64,000 nucleotides of DNA from Spongilla lacustris. Its lineage: Eukaryota > Porifera > Demospongiae > Spongillida > Spongillidae. The notes beneath the pieces are model-generated. The model was not told the DNA's origin. It did no database searches and saw nothing but the letters and a program-made list of their open reading frames with translations. Below, in pieces: positions 52,487 to 62,989 of the stretch. The translations under genes were made by a program, and so were the position numbers. The stretch is taken from the NCBI GenBank assembly GCA_949361645.1, contig OX442427.1:2530179-2594178 (forward strand), read 5' to 3'. How positions within the stretch are numbered: the stretch's first letter is position 1; the number at the start of each line of letters is the position of its first letter.

Positions 52487-55400
52487 ATGGCAACATTACT
52501 TGGTTCTAAATGTCCACACAGTGAGGGCACTGTGGAGAATGCTCGTTACCATCTAGGGGAATCCTCCAGACCAGACCATGCCAATGAAGATCGTCATTGT
52601 ATACATGTAGATGATGGAACATTCCACGTTCTTGCTGTGTTTGATGGGCATGATGGACCACAGGGAGCTGAGTTTAGCCATCATTATTTTATGCATCTAT
52701 TTAGCTCTCCTGAATGGAGACAAGCATTTGTGCAAGGTGAAGATGTTGAGCAGAAGATGAAGGAGTTCTTTAGACGTGCTGATGAAGCATTTTTTGAACA
52801 TATAAAGATACATAGAGATGAGAAGTCACTTATCCAACATTGTATAGAACCAGTAAGTACTCAGATTTACATGTAGTTGCATAATTTTGTGTCTAGACTT
52901 TTTTACTTTTGTTTTAGAATACGCATTTAATTGATGACCAATCATTTATCAAAACCTCTCTGCATTGATCAGAAGTGTCAATAGTAATTGGAATGTTTGT
53001 TGGCCATTGGACTATATGTTTCTCTATGTCAGGTGGCTGCTCAACTTCTGTTTATAAATCACATGTACTGTACATTGGAATTTTATGTTAAGGTCAATAA
53101 TACAGTATAGCCGATTTTACTTTGTCCCTGCAGCTATGAATTATTAATTACTTTGTCACGCATGCAGTACTGACATAGGTGCATGTATGCATATTCACCT
53201 ATACATGTACATGTACATTCAGGGATTATGTCCAGCAGAATTGCAATGGCGATTTGTAACCATTAAAAAATTTGGGTTATAAGCATACATGTATGGATAT
53301 TGCACATGTGCATGTTTACTGTTGTAAATATGCACATTTCTTTACCATAAGCTTTATGACATTTCTATGACATGAGCATTTAAATTTTACGTGTATCTGT
53401 GCAACTGTTGTTTGACTGGTCTTCTGATGATTCATACAGATTAATAACGTTTAGATCCACTGGGCATCTATTTGTAGATATCCAGAGGCGGCCCCAGCAT
53501 CTACCGAGGGGAGGGGCCAAACACACGAGGGGCACCAATAAGGGGCGTGGCTTACGATACTTCGTATACGCGCGTAACCGTTTGACACTGGATTGTTGCT
53601 AATAATGCATGCGAGCGAGCGCTAGAAGCTAAATTATGCTCTGCATGTTGTAGTCTCTTTGGATTGTAGTAATTGACGATAGTTTTAGGGATTGGGGGTG
53701 GGGGGAAGGGGGCGCCATAGCCTGGGGAGGGGGGGGGGGCCAAGGCCCCCTGGGCCCGCCCCTCCGGCCGCCTATGATATCCCTTCTAATAACATATTGT
53801 GTATACATGTACATGTAGTCCTTGGTTCTGTGCAAGTGCTAGTTAATTAGTTCAACTTGTTACACTTTCATACACGAGAAGCACTTTCTGTTTTGTAATG
53901 AGGCTCACAGTCCTTGCTTGGAAATTTGAGTACCTTGTAATCACACAATGATGATGTTGAATGAAATCAAGACCCAAACTAGATCAGAAAGATCACCTGA
54001 TATAGGGTAGGGCCCCTCAAACTTCATATTACCCCATGATTTTGAAATTGCCAATCAAATTTCATAATGGAAGGACATCATCTACACTGAAGCATGCAAC
54101 AGAAATTATGATGAAATTAATAAATGTTTTTGTAGCCATACTTCATTGATTTATGGTGATCATAATATGTTACTGTAGTTTTAACTTTATAAAGGTATGT
54201 GAAAATATTGCAATATTTATATACATGTATAGGACAAACAACCCATGTGATAACCATGCAGCCCTGGCCTCTACCCTCCCCCCCCCCCCCCCCCCCCCCA
54301 ACAGACACATATTGACATGTACATGTATATATCCCTTAACAGTCACAATAGTACCAACAAGCTTTTATCCAGTCAATTATTGCAGCACAACAGGAGACCC
54401 TGCGTAGTAAGACTAGTTTGAGACCTAACTAAGAAAGTCACTAATGTTGCAAATGAGCAAGTACATTGAAGAGAATAATCTGATAGAGGCAACGATAAGG
54501 CCCGTATGTACATCTGGTGAAGAGTGAAAGAGAGACATCTGAAGATATACATGTAAAGATACAATTGTAATAGAAAGGCACAAGAGTTTAATATACCGAA
54601 CACCAATCTTACCCCTTACCCCTGCAGGGTTTGAAGTCCTATGAGGTTCAGCAACACTATCCTGGTGAAGTGGCCAGACTAGCGCAGCTGGAGCCCCTCA
54701 TATCAGGAGGGTGTACTGCTGTAGTGGCTGTGGTCTGTGGGAACAACCTCCATGTGGCCAATGTTGGAGACTCTAGAGCTGTGGTCGTTTACCAAACCCC
54801 CAATGGAACATTGGAGACACTCCAGTTGAGCACTGATCATGATGTCAAAAATGTAGATGAACTAAAGAGGTTGGAGCAGCTGGGACTGGACCCAGAGGAA
54901 CTGAAGAGAGCTGGACGTCTTGGTCCACAGGAGAAGACCCGATCCATTGGAGACTACAACATTAAGGGAGGGTACAAGAGTGTGGACATCTTGAGGTGAG
55001 GTGTGCATGCTAAAGAGAACTTGCAGATGTGGGACACCCCTAGGGGTATGCATGGCAACTGGTGTTCTTAGCCTACCTAGCAATCGATTGCTACCACTTT
55101 GTATGGGCACAATGTTGTTTGGTAATTAAGGATAAATGAGCACACAATTTATTTTACTGTGTACATGTAACTTGTGATTTTCCAATTCCCTACTATGATT
55201 TTCAATCCAGTATAGAGCCTTAATATTAATGCCCACAAATTATTACCCCCAACATAATTAAAAGACTATAAAGATATGATGCACTGAATTGCAATATTTG
55301 AACAGTTTTTTTTTTTATGAATGATACTTAATTATCACTTTCAACTATACATGAACTTTATAACAGGCTTAAGAATTCTTCAATTGGAATCTTTGTACCT

Positions 55401-55842
55401 GTTAGTCCTTTATTTTATACTAACACATGCACTTATCAATTTCTATTTATGTACATTTTCTTGTCCATGTATTATCCCTAGCCATGCCTCAGGTCCACTT
55501 GGGACTGCTGAGCCCTCTGTTATTACAGTGGATATAGAAGAATCCTTCCTCTACCTCATGGTCATGAGTGATGGAATGTACAAGAGCATTGAGGCAGCAG
55601 TAGATGAAGCCCAGACCATTGGTGCCAACCAGGTTCTGGCCAACATGGTACACACCTCTGCTCAAACACCAGATGTGGAGTTCAGCTCCATAGCACAGAG
55701 CACACTGGACCAAGTGGCCCATCTCCATGAGGAGGCCTTCCAGAGGAGTGCTCAACAAGACACCAGATCTCCAAAGGCCACAGCATGTCGCAAGAGGGAC
55801 GACATGACCTTAGTAGTGTACACATTTCGTGGTTCCAAGTAA
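52487..55842 (+). CDS. TAB1-like PPM/PP2C-family phosphatase, beta type, copy 2 (364 aa)
   Basis: Exons are 52487-52852, 54628-54995 and 55482-55842; 1095 nt with phases 0 and 2 closing. The start has ACC before ATG, as in beta-1. Motifs are KCPHSEGTVENARYHLGESS, FDGHDGPQGAEF, SGGCTAVVAVVCGNNLHV, NVGDSRAVV, DELKRLEQLGLDPEELKR, TRSIGDYNIKGGYKSVDIL, LMVMSDGMYKSIEAA and CRKRDDMTLVVYTFRGSK with stop. Metal-binding residues are intact. The protein stops right after the phosphatase fold, without the TAK1-binding tail of vertebrate TAB1. Intron 1 contains a MITE-like insertion and an alpha exon-1 relic. Intron 2 is only about 490 bp, versus 5.1 kb in beta-1. Confidence 0.87.
53483..53776. mobile_element. 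MITE-like insertion in beta-2 intron 1
   Basis: The insert begins CAGAGGCGGCCCC and ends GGGGCC-rich sequence with GGCCGCCTATG, so its first and last about 11 bases are inverted repeats. The beta-1 paralogue has an uninterrupted GTAGATATCCCTTC at 26270-26283; here ATATC flanks both sides. Termini resemble hAT elements, but the duplication seen is shorter than 8 bp. It is GC-rich, noncoding and unlike the surrounding AT-rich DNA. Confidence 0.7.
54449..54503 (+). pseudogene. Relic of alpha-type exon 1 tail inside beta-2 intron 1
   Basis: The stretch starting GCAAATGAGCAAGTACATTG and containing GAGGCAACGATAAG ends CCC before GTATGT and aligns with the last 55 bases of alpha exon 1. It stands 124 bp before exon 2, as the alpha exon stands about 160-170 bp before its exon 2. 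The same relic in beta-1 shows it predates the segmental duplication. Confidence 0.8.
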
Positions 55843-57468
55843 TTCTAGTTAAGAAATAGTTTTTTTTTAGATATGCTAAAGAGGGGGACAACATGACCTT
55901 GATAGTGTGCATAGTCAGATGAAAATTAGAAATAGAATTAAATTAAAAAGTGCTTTTTATATCAAAGCATTGTGTTTGGTTTATGTTGGCTATACATATG
56001 TACTTTGGGAATACTGAATATAATTTACCTACTGGTTAAAATAGGCCAGAGTTATAATTAGTCTATTAATATGTCATCACACAAAGTTCATGTACCACAT
56101 GCATGCCTGTATCTTATACGTTTACATGTATATGTCGCTGAATACATGTACATGTACCTGTCACATTAATTCTCTTAAGTACACTTGGTCCACTAACCAT
56201 TATTGCCCAATACTAATGGTATCTCCCAGCTCAGCCATGGGTACTTTTATCTCACCAGTACATGCCAGGGTCCGTGAAAGAATGCAACTTCTAAATCAAC
56301 TGGTGTAACTCACAGTCCTTAGTGAAGTGGCCAAGTAGTAACACCAAAACACTCATATATGAACGATGTACATTTCATACATTTCCATACATTGCAATTG
56401 GGAAGACATGTGAGTACAATTAAAAAAATCTTAATTATCCTTTTAAAACGCATCCTTTATTTTATTTAAAAAAAAAAAATTCTGTTCAAAATTCGTCTTA
56501 ATACCCGGCTCGTCATTAGACCCGGGAGCACTTTATGTCCTGCAATAAATTCTAGAAAACTGTGTTGTAATATGGTAAAATTATTTGGCATATCAGAATT
56601 TAGAAGAATCAATACCCAAATAGCACAATAGACCTTTATTCTATCTGATCACTAAAGAATATATTCATTTATTAACTGATTCATTTATTTATTTTTATCA
56701 AGCGTACTGTGATATCAGTTTAGACATATATAGATTGAAGAGGTCTTTTATATATAAAATAAATAATTATTATATATGTACATGTATACCGGTATAATTT
56801 GTATGGCTCTGAGGATAGCCTCGCGTGCGCAGCCATCCTGTGACTAATCTAAGTTAGAGATTTATTCCATTTCATACATGTACATGTGCGTATTCTTTAG
56901 GCCAGTCGTTTAAGTACAAGGCTTGCATGCTTCTCTGCACAACATTCCATCAGTGTCCACGAATTAAAGAACGCAAAACAATATTTATACAAATTTAATT
57001 AGCAAAGTTATTGAATTTATGCGTTGAAGTTGTAAGTCATGTTTTACATGTACTGTACGTACATGGCCAACATGGGTTAAAGATTTTATAATGAAATTTT
57101 AATTTGTATTGCAATCTGGATCCATTAACTTACCTTAACTAAGCTTACGTAATTGTCATTATATACACTGTATACATAAATTCACAAAAGCTAATATTAA
57201 AAGCGTTGTACTTGTACTTAATTAATGTACTTACACTGTACATGTACGTATACATGTGCATGCTATGATGTACCAGATCATAGACTTCTATATGTTTAAA
57301 AAAAAAGCATGATTGGCATACTCTGAAATTGCTAAATTCAAATCAGAAACACAAGTGAAGAGTCAAGCCTTATTGCACAGTAAAAGAGTCACGGTTATAC
57401 GACTTCCATTTTGAAGAACCTTTCGCGTTTTCCATGTCGGTATATATGGCATGATGCATGTTGAGTCC
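55843..57468. other. AT-rich intergenic stretch without a recognised gene
   Basis: A weak echo of the TAB1-like end (AGAGGGGGACAACATGACCT at about 55878-55898) follows beta-2. Otherwise only short frames, ACATGT runs and A/T-rich sequence were seen. Confidence 0.6.
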
Positions 57469-58100
57469 TTACGCTGTGGGCCGGGGCATTAATCACTCAT
57501 TACATTCACCGAATAGTTCGAACTCCGTATATATTTACGTGTAGACTTACTGCATCTGTCCACGTAATCAGAACAGCAGTCGCCGTTTGCGGTGCACATG
57601 CTGTCGCACCAGCACCCGCCACCGCTGCACGACTGTCCAGAGCAGCCGTCAAACGAACATCCTGTGAACCCGTTGGCTGATACGGAATTAGAAGGAAAAC
57701 ATGTAAGCCCTTTCCCTTCCTTCGGCTGTACTACAGCTTACTGCAAACTGGGTTGAAGTCGGGACAACAATCAGCGAAGCAACCGCACACAGTATCGCAG
57801 TAGCAAGTGCCTGAAGGTCCCATTTTCCCCGGTCCACACCCAACTACACTGCATTCGCCGGCAGAAGCCTGCCCTGGAGTTCAAGAGATATGTGTGTATT
57901 TTAAAAATACAGTAATCGGTTTATATTTATTTTTTAAATAGAAATACAGTACCGATATTTGGAAGCTGTGCAAACTTACGTGGATTAACTTCATGACTGT
58001 AGGGACTTTTCCTTACTCGAGACTGGAAGACTCTTGGGTTTGATGCAAGCGCGCATTCCAAACATACAAAGACCAGCACTAAAACTGATGCCTTAGACAT
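57469..58100 (-). CDS. Small secreted protein with two somatomedin-B-like domains
   Basis: Minus-strand exons are 57980-58100, 57742-57873 and 57551-57676, with a possible last exon from 57473 that gives one residue and a TAA (57469-57471). Exon 1 encodes a signal peptide (SKASVLVLVFVCLECALA). Exons 2 and 3 are phase-1 symmetric, one domain each. Domain 1 reads GECSVVGCGPGK, CYCDTVCGCFADCCPDF, C. Domain 2 reads GCSFDGCSGQSCSGGGCWCD, SMCTANGDCCSDYVDRC. The eight-Cys spacing with CxCD...DCCxD(F/Y) is the somatomedin-B signature (vitronectin, ENPP and other extracellular proteins). All donors are GTAAG and the introns are about 65-106 bp. It acts outside the cell, probably in adhesion or matrix; the exact role is unknown. 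The last exon is the least certain part. Confidence 0.8.
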
Positions 58101-60182
58101 TCAGATCAGTTATACCTCAGTTACGTTACTATTCATCAAAAGTTAATGAATGCCAGCCTTTTTTATACATGTATTGTATGCTTACATGTATACGTTATCC
58201 GGCGGAAGTCACGAAATAGGCCTAAAACCTGCCAAGTTTTCACACGCGTGGCACGTGGGTCTCGAACCAAGTGGAGGAGTGGAGTTGGTATAGATAATGG
58301 TGCAGGCTGCCAACAGAGTTAGCATGCAAGCTATTATTTTTAATAATGCATTTCATGCACATCCATACGTACGTGCCATTAGGTTTTACAATTAGATTGT
58401 GTGAACTGAATTACGGTATATATTAAAAATGGCGTACACAATCCTCATTATGAAACCTTCAACTTTGGAGGTATTTTATGCAAAAATCATGGAAGCAAAA
58501 TAAAAACCATTACATGAATGGTGAATATAACGTAAATATAGGCGCAATTGAAAACAGCTTGTTACAAGATGCTACAGCTTGCGCGCATAAAGGGACTTAA
58601 CGAGGGGTTCAGGTTTTCTAAGCGGTGGTACTCCCAATCCTCCAGATAAATTAGGTTCAAAAACTTTGCACGAAGCAAGCCGGCTGTGGTGAGTATTTCT
58701 ATGCATAAAATAAGTTACTACACGGTCTGTAACGGGTCCTAATTCCTATTCGACCGCTACGCTGTAAATATGAATAATCGAACCGCACACCACAGGATCA
58801 TATATCTATGGAGCCTGCAGTACACATTTGCTAATTGGATGAGTTGCGTAGAGTGTGCGGGTGCGCAAAACCAGCTGCAGGCCTGCAGCTAAAAAAAAAA
58901 ACTATACCTCTGCATGTATGCAGTGCTCATATTGCAACAGCCATCAGATCCACCCACCAATGTTGTGCAACTGCCTTACACAAGAAACCTTATAAATGTG
59001 GTCTGAAACCTTATTATGACTGCATGGTACTGGTACATGTATGAACTAGGAAGGGAAATCCCCTTGCATGTAAGGGTATACCTCCAAAGGTACAATGGCC
59101 CCTAGCTGAGATATCTGGCAGCACTCCAGCCCAAGTTGTAGAGCACATCATGACCATAGCACCATAGAAAAATCCATTAACCACCATTGGCCAATACACA
59201 GCTACTCTCTACCATTAGTCAGCTGAACTGTCCAATTTGCCTCAGTGTGTTGAGGTTGCCATATGAAAGACTTGTGTGCACTCGCTGTCTGACTGAATGA
59301 GAGGTTCATTTCGTCCCTGCTGCTATGACACCACTGGAGTGCACACACCTCAGTAAAGCTAGTGTCCAGCTGCTGCTAAATGTTGTGAGAGCTGTTAATT
59401 ATGACATACACATACTTGCACTGAACAATCAAGGTGAACAAAGAGGTAATGCCGCTTGTGAATTGTGCATACCATTGCATGTACACAGAATGGTAACATT
59501 ATAAGGAACAGTAAGCTTATTTTTCTTTAACTTGCACTTACAGCCGTTGACTTTGGCTCCTGTAACAGTGCCAAAAGCGCCCATCACATAGTTGAGCAAA
59601 CGCACATGTCAGTAGGCGTCGAGTGCTTAAGCTCCACAGGACACGTAATGAATCGGCGTTAAAAAGCAACTTATTCCGATGTTCACAACTCACACAATAA
59701 ATCGAGTAGTAACGTATTGACGACAAAAACTCAAAGAACAAACTCTGCTTACTATTCCTTATCGTTTTCACACAAGATGATCTGGAGGTTTAGCCAAAAA
59801 CATGAAATGTTCACACGACGTCTTACGAGGATCCTCCCGTATTAATCTGTGTAGCCGAAGTCCAAAATGTTTTAATGACTAACAAAATGCACCGACGTTT
59901 GCCAACTGCTTTCTCTGTCCACCTGTCCTGTTACTACGTGAAACCTGGCGATTAAACGCCTAGAAAAAGGGTTTCTTTCCAAGGTAGGCGTTGCTATGGA
60001 ACAAATTAGCCATGTTGCTAGGTACTTAATATTCACAGTGGGCGTGAACCTAATGTCCACGTTTCAATGGAATTGTAACAGCCGTGCCATATACATGTAT
60101 CATAATTATTATGCAATAAAAATTATTAACAGCAATGCATACACTATAATTATTTTTAGAAATACAGAACACAAATTACAAG
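58101..60182. other. Intergenic stretch, no supported gene
   Basis: Several short open frames (for example 58835-59044 and minus 59538-59771) have no recognisable motifs or splice logic. A degraded RT relic may lie near 59090-59180 but I could not confirm it. Confidence 0.5.
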
Positions 60183-60964
60183 TTAGCAGGTGTCTTGGAA
60201 GGACACAGAACGGGACAGCAGAGCTCTATAACATTTGCCCTGACCAGGGTCAAGTTGAGTCTTCCATATAGACTGGGAATGCCGGGCTTGGGGCTGACAA
60301 AGATTGGACCCTGTGGCCAGGAGAGAAGCCAATATTAATGGTGCCAAGTGTTGCCTAGCTTCAGTCCCCCAACACCCAAATGTTTTCACAGCCAGTGGGA
60401 CACACTTCCAACCAAGTCCATTATCACATTGGCACTGTGCGTTCGCTGTTCAGCTGCCAAGGCTGCTGACCCTGCCGTCACGCGCTTCGGTAAAGGTACG
60501 TGACAATAATGTCAAATGCAGCTGGCTTGCCTAACACCAAGTCAGGGACCAGGACATCAGCAGGTCAAGTACGCCAATTAACCATGCACTCGATCCCTGC
60601 CTCTATACGTGAGCATGAACCAATACAGGTTGCCTGCAAGACTCAGGAAATACATCCCTTGGTCTGTTGTTGCTCTGTGCTTGCAGGTTAGTACATGTAC
60701 ATGATGATCCCAAGCAAACAGTGCGAGGGACAGCATGGATAGTTGGCACCTTGGGAGACATCAACCAATGCCTAACCACCACTTTATACCAGCCTGAGAT
60801 TCAGATGGATCAAGATGGGGATTGAACCCTGTCGCTGGAACAACTTGGAGCCATGCAGAAGCATGGGGAGAAGTAGCAGACATTATTATTCGTATATATG
60901 TATTAATTAAGTCCGCAATATTCAGAGCAAAAAACCTCTGTCTGAGGGACTCTTGCACGTGCAA
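60183..60964 (-). mobile_element. Decayed RT/endonuclease element (3' third)
   Basis: Minus-strand blocks follow the family order: SPHASAWLQVVPATGFNPHL, then ESQAGIKWWLGIG at 60760-60870; a degraded knuckle region near 60650-60700; an endonuclease-like remnant (GLPAGVLVPDLVLGKPAAFD-like) around 60500-60570; and a KTFGCWGTEARQHLAPL tail at about 60335-60390. Frames are broken several times. The neighbouring 61000-61750 is AT-rich with nothing recognised. Confidence 0.6.
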
Positions 60965-61752
60965 TTGGAATGGGTGATAGAGCAGGGTTGCCCACTATCT
61001 TTGCCTGAATGTCATCAGTGCCGTATTGCTTATGTCTTTATCATTTTTATTTATTTCTTTCATTGGTTATTATATTTAGTCTGCATATGCATGTATATAA
61101 TATGCATTTTCTCATTAATAATATCAGTATAAAACACCATACACACAAACACAAAATGAAATATTTGTCTTCAATTTTACTTCACAAAACCACACACTGG
61201 TTCCTAGCTATGCCTCTTGATTTGATTTCGTTAGAGAAACCATAAAAACGAGACTGCATGCAGCGTTACTACACACGACCTTAATTCACGCCAATGCCGT
61301 GCCATGACGATTAAAAGCGTAGCCAAAATAAACAGTGAAAGAGGATGTGCAATTGAATGGATATTTCTGGCATGCATGCCACATGTTTCGTGAGAACTAT
61401 AAACAATGCCTGGATTCAGAGAACTGATTTTTAATATTGTACTGCTTATGACTGTGTCGATTGAGGCTGGGCCTAGTTTGACAGCTTAACTTTTAAAAGG
61501 CATGTACAATATATGTACACATCATCCCTTCCTTTCATATAGGTACACACGTCCCTTTGATTCCTTCCATAGGTATACACATCCGGATCCCTTCCTTCCA
61601 TATGTACATAGCTAGTTTGAGTACCCGACTGATCGGCACAAATGGCGCCCCCCCCCCCCCCCCCCCAGACTAGCTAGGGGTGTACTATAAAGCGATTATG
61701 TGTCACCCACTTAACCATGTGTGCATTGGTCCAAATGATGCATTTTGGCTGT

Positions 61753-61763
61753 CACACACACAC

Positions 61764-61839
<76 letters not shown>
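61753..61839. repeat. (CA)n microsatellite
   Basis: About 43 CA units with one G interruption near 61768. Open frames of alternating H/T or C/V in this block are artefacts. Confidence 0.95.
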
Positions 61840-61842
<3 letters not shown>

Positions 61843-62316
61843 CAGTAGCATACGTAAATTCATCAGACATGTACACATAAATGCGCACACATGCTTGTAT
61901 TTTGCTGCAATGGGTTTGGGTATGGCATTGTTAAGGTATCTGTTTCTTTATGCACATCTGGGGGAGTATTCTCAGTTTCCTTGTGGTGTAGTGAAAGCAA
62001 AAAGGGAATCCATCTGGTTTTACCTAGCTGGGCCATCCTGGCTTTGCTGATGACACTGGCTCACAAATGACCTTTAGTTCCTCACTCTGTCTACTTGTCT
62101 GCTAGGGCTGTTCATGGGTAAAAAATATTTCAATCATGGACTTGCAGGTGTTGCCTTTAGGATGGTCATTAGATCACACACTATCTCAGAATACTTGCCC
62201 AGTGGTCTTGTGCAAATGCCAATGTCAGGATTCCACAGCTTCTACTAAGCTGTAGAAGCCCTTGGCATACAGGTATGTTTTTAGCCTTTTTAGTGCTGGT
62301 ACATCTATGTTTTTAA

Positions 62317-62930
62317 TGACATGTGAGGTATTTTTAGCCAACCACTGACTTTCATTTCAGGATGCCACTGATATTCAAATGACAGACTCTCAGCTCAAGG
62401 ATTGTGCCCTTCATGTGCTGGTATGATTTTAGTGACATGTGAGGTATATTTAGCCAATTACTGATTTGCATTTCAGGATGCCACCGATGTCCAAATGCCA
62501 CATTCTGAGCCCAAGGATTGTCGTGATGTGCTTGTATGTTTTTAGTGACATGTGATGTATTTTTACCCAATCACTGATTTGCATTTCAGGATGACACCAT
62601 TGTCCAAATGTCACATTCTGAGCCCAAGGATTGTCATGATGTGCTTGTATGTTTTTAGTGATATGTGATGCATTTTTAACCAATCACTGATTTGCATTTC
62701 AGGATGCCACCAATGTCCAAGTGTCACATTCTGAGCCCAAGGATTGTCGTGATGTGCTTGTATGTTTTTAGTGACATGTGATGTATTTTTACCCAATCAC
62801 TGATTTGCATTTCAGGATGCCACCATTGTCCAAATGTCACATTCTGAGCCCAAGGATTGTCGTGATGTGCTGGTCTGCTTTTAGTGTATTCTTCAGCCAA
62901 TCACTGATTTGCACTTCAGGATGCCACCGT
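62317..62930 (+). repeat. 113-bp tandem array of mini-exon-like units
   Basis: Units start at 62317 (116 bp), 62433, 62546, 62659 and 62772, with a truncated sixth from 62885. Each carries a splice-acceptor-like GCATTTCAG (TTCATTTCAG in unit 1), then an open 57- or 60-bp block, then a GTATGT-type donor (GTATGA in unit 1, GTCTGC in unit 5) and a 53-56-bp spacer. The blocks read DATDVQMPHSEPKDCRDVL with variants. All are phase 0, so any number could be spliced in frame. It could equally be an ordinary minisatellite; no flanking coding exon was identified. Confidence 0.75.
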
Positions 62931-62986
62931 GCATGTAAGGTTCGATTTGTCTGAAGCGCTTGAGACAAATCGAACCTTACATGCAC
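62929..62986. repeat. Perfect 24-bp inverted repeat (hairpin) at the end of the array
   Basis: The left arm 62929-62952 begins GTGCATGTAAGGTTCGATTT. The right arm 62963-62986 is its exact reverse complement. The 10-base loop GAAGCGCTTG itself contains the palindrome AAGCGCTT. The hairpin interrupts the sixth array unit right after GATGCCACC. Confidence 0.95.
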
Positions 62987-62989
62987 CAG

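Noticed and set aside
62352..62796. Minus-strand frames NTSHVTKNIQAHHDNPWA
   Set aside because: They recur only because the 113-bp unit recurs; they have no starts or splice logic of their own and oppose the splice-like signals on the plus strand.
62317..62930. Tandem array considered as a CRISPR array
   Set aside because: Units are uniform along their full length with no unique spacers, and the DNA is eukaryotic.
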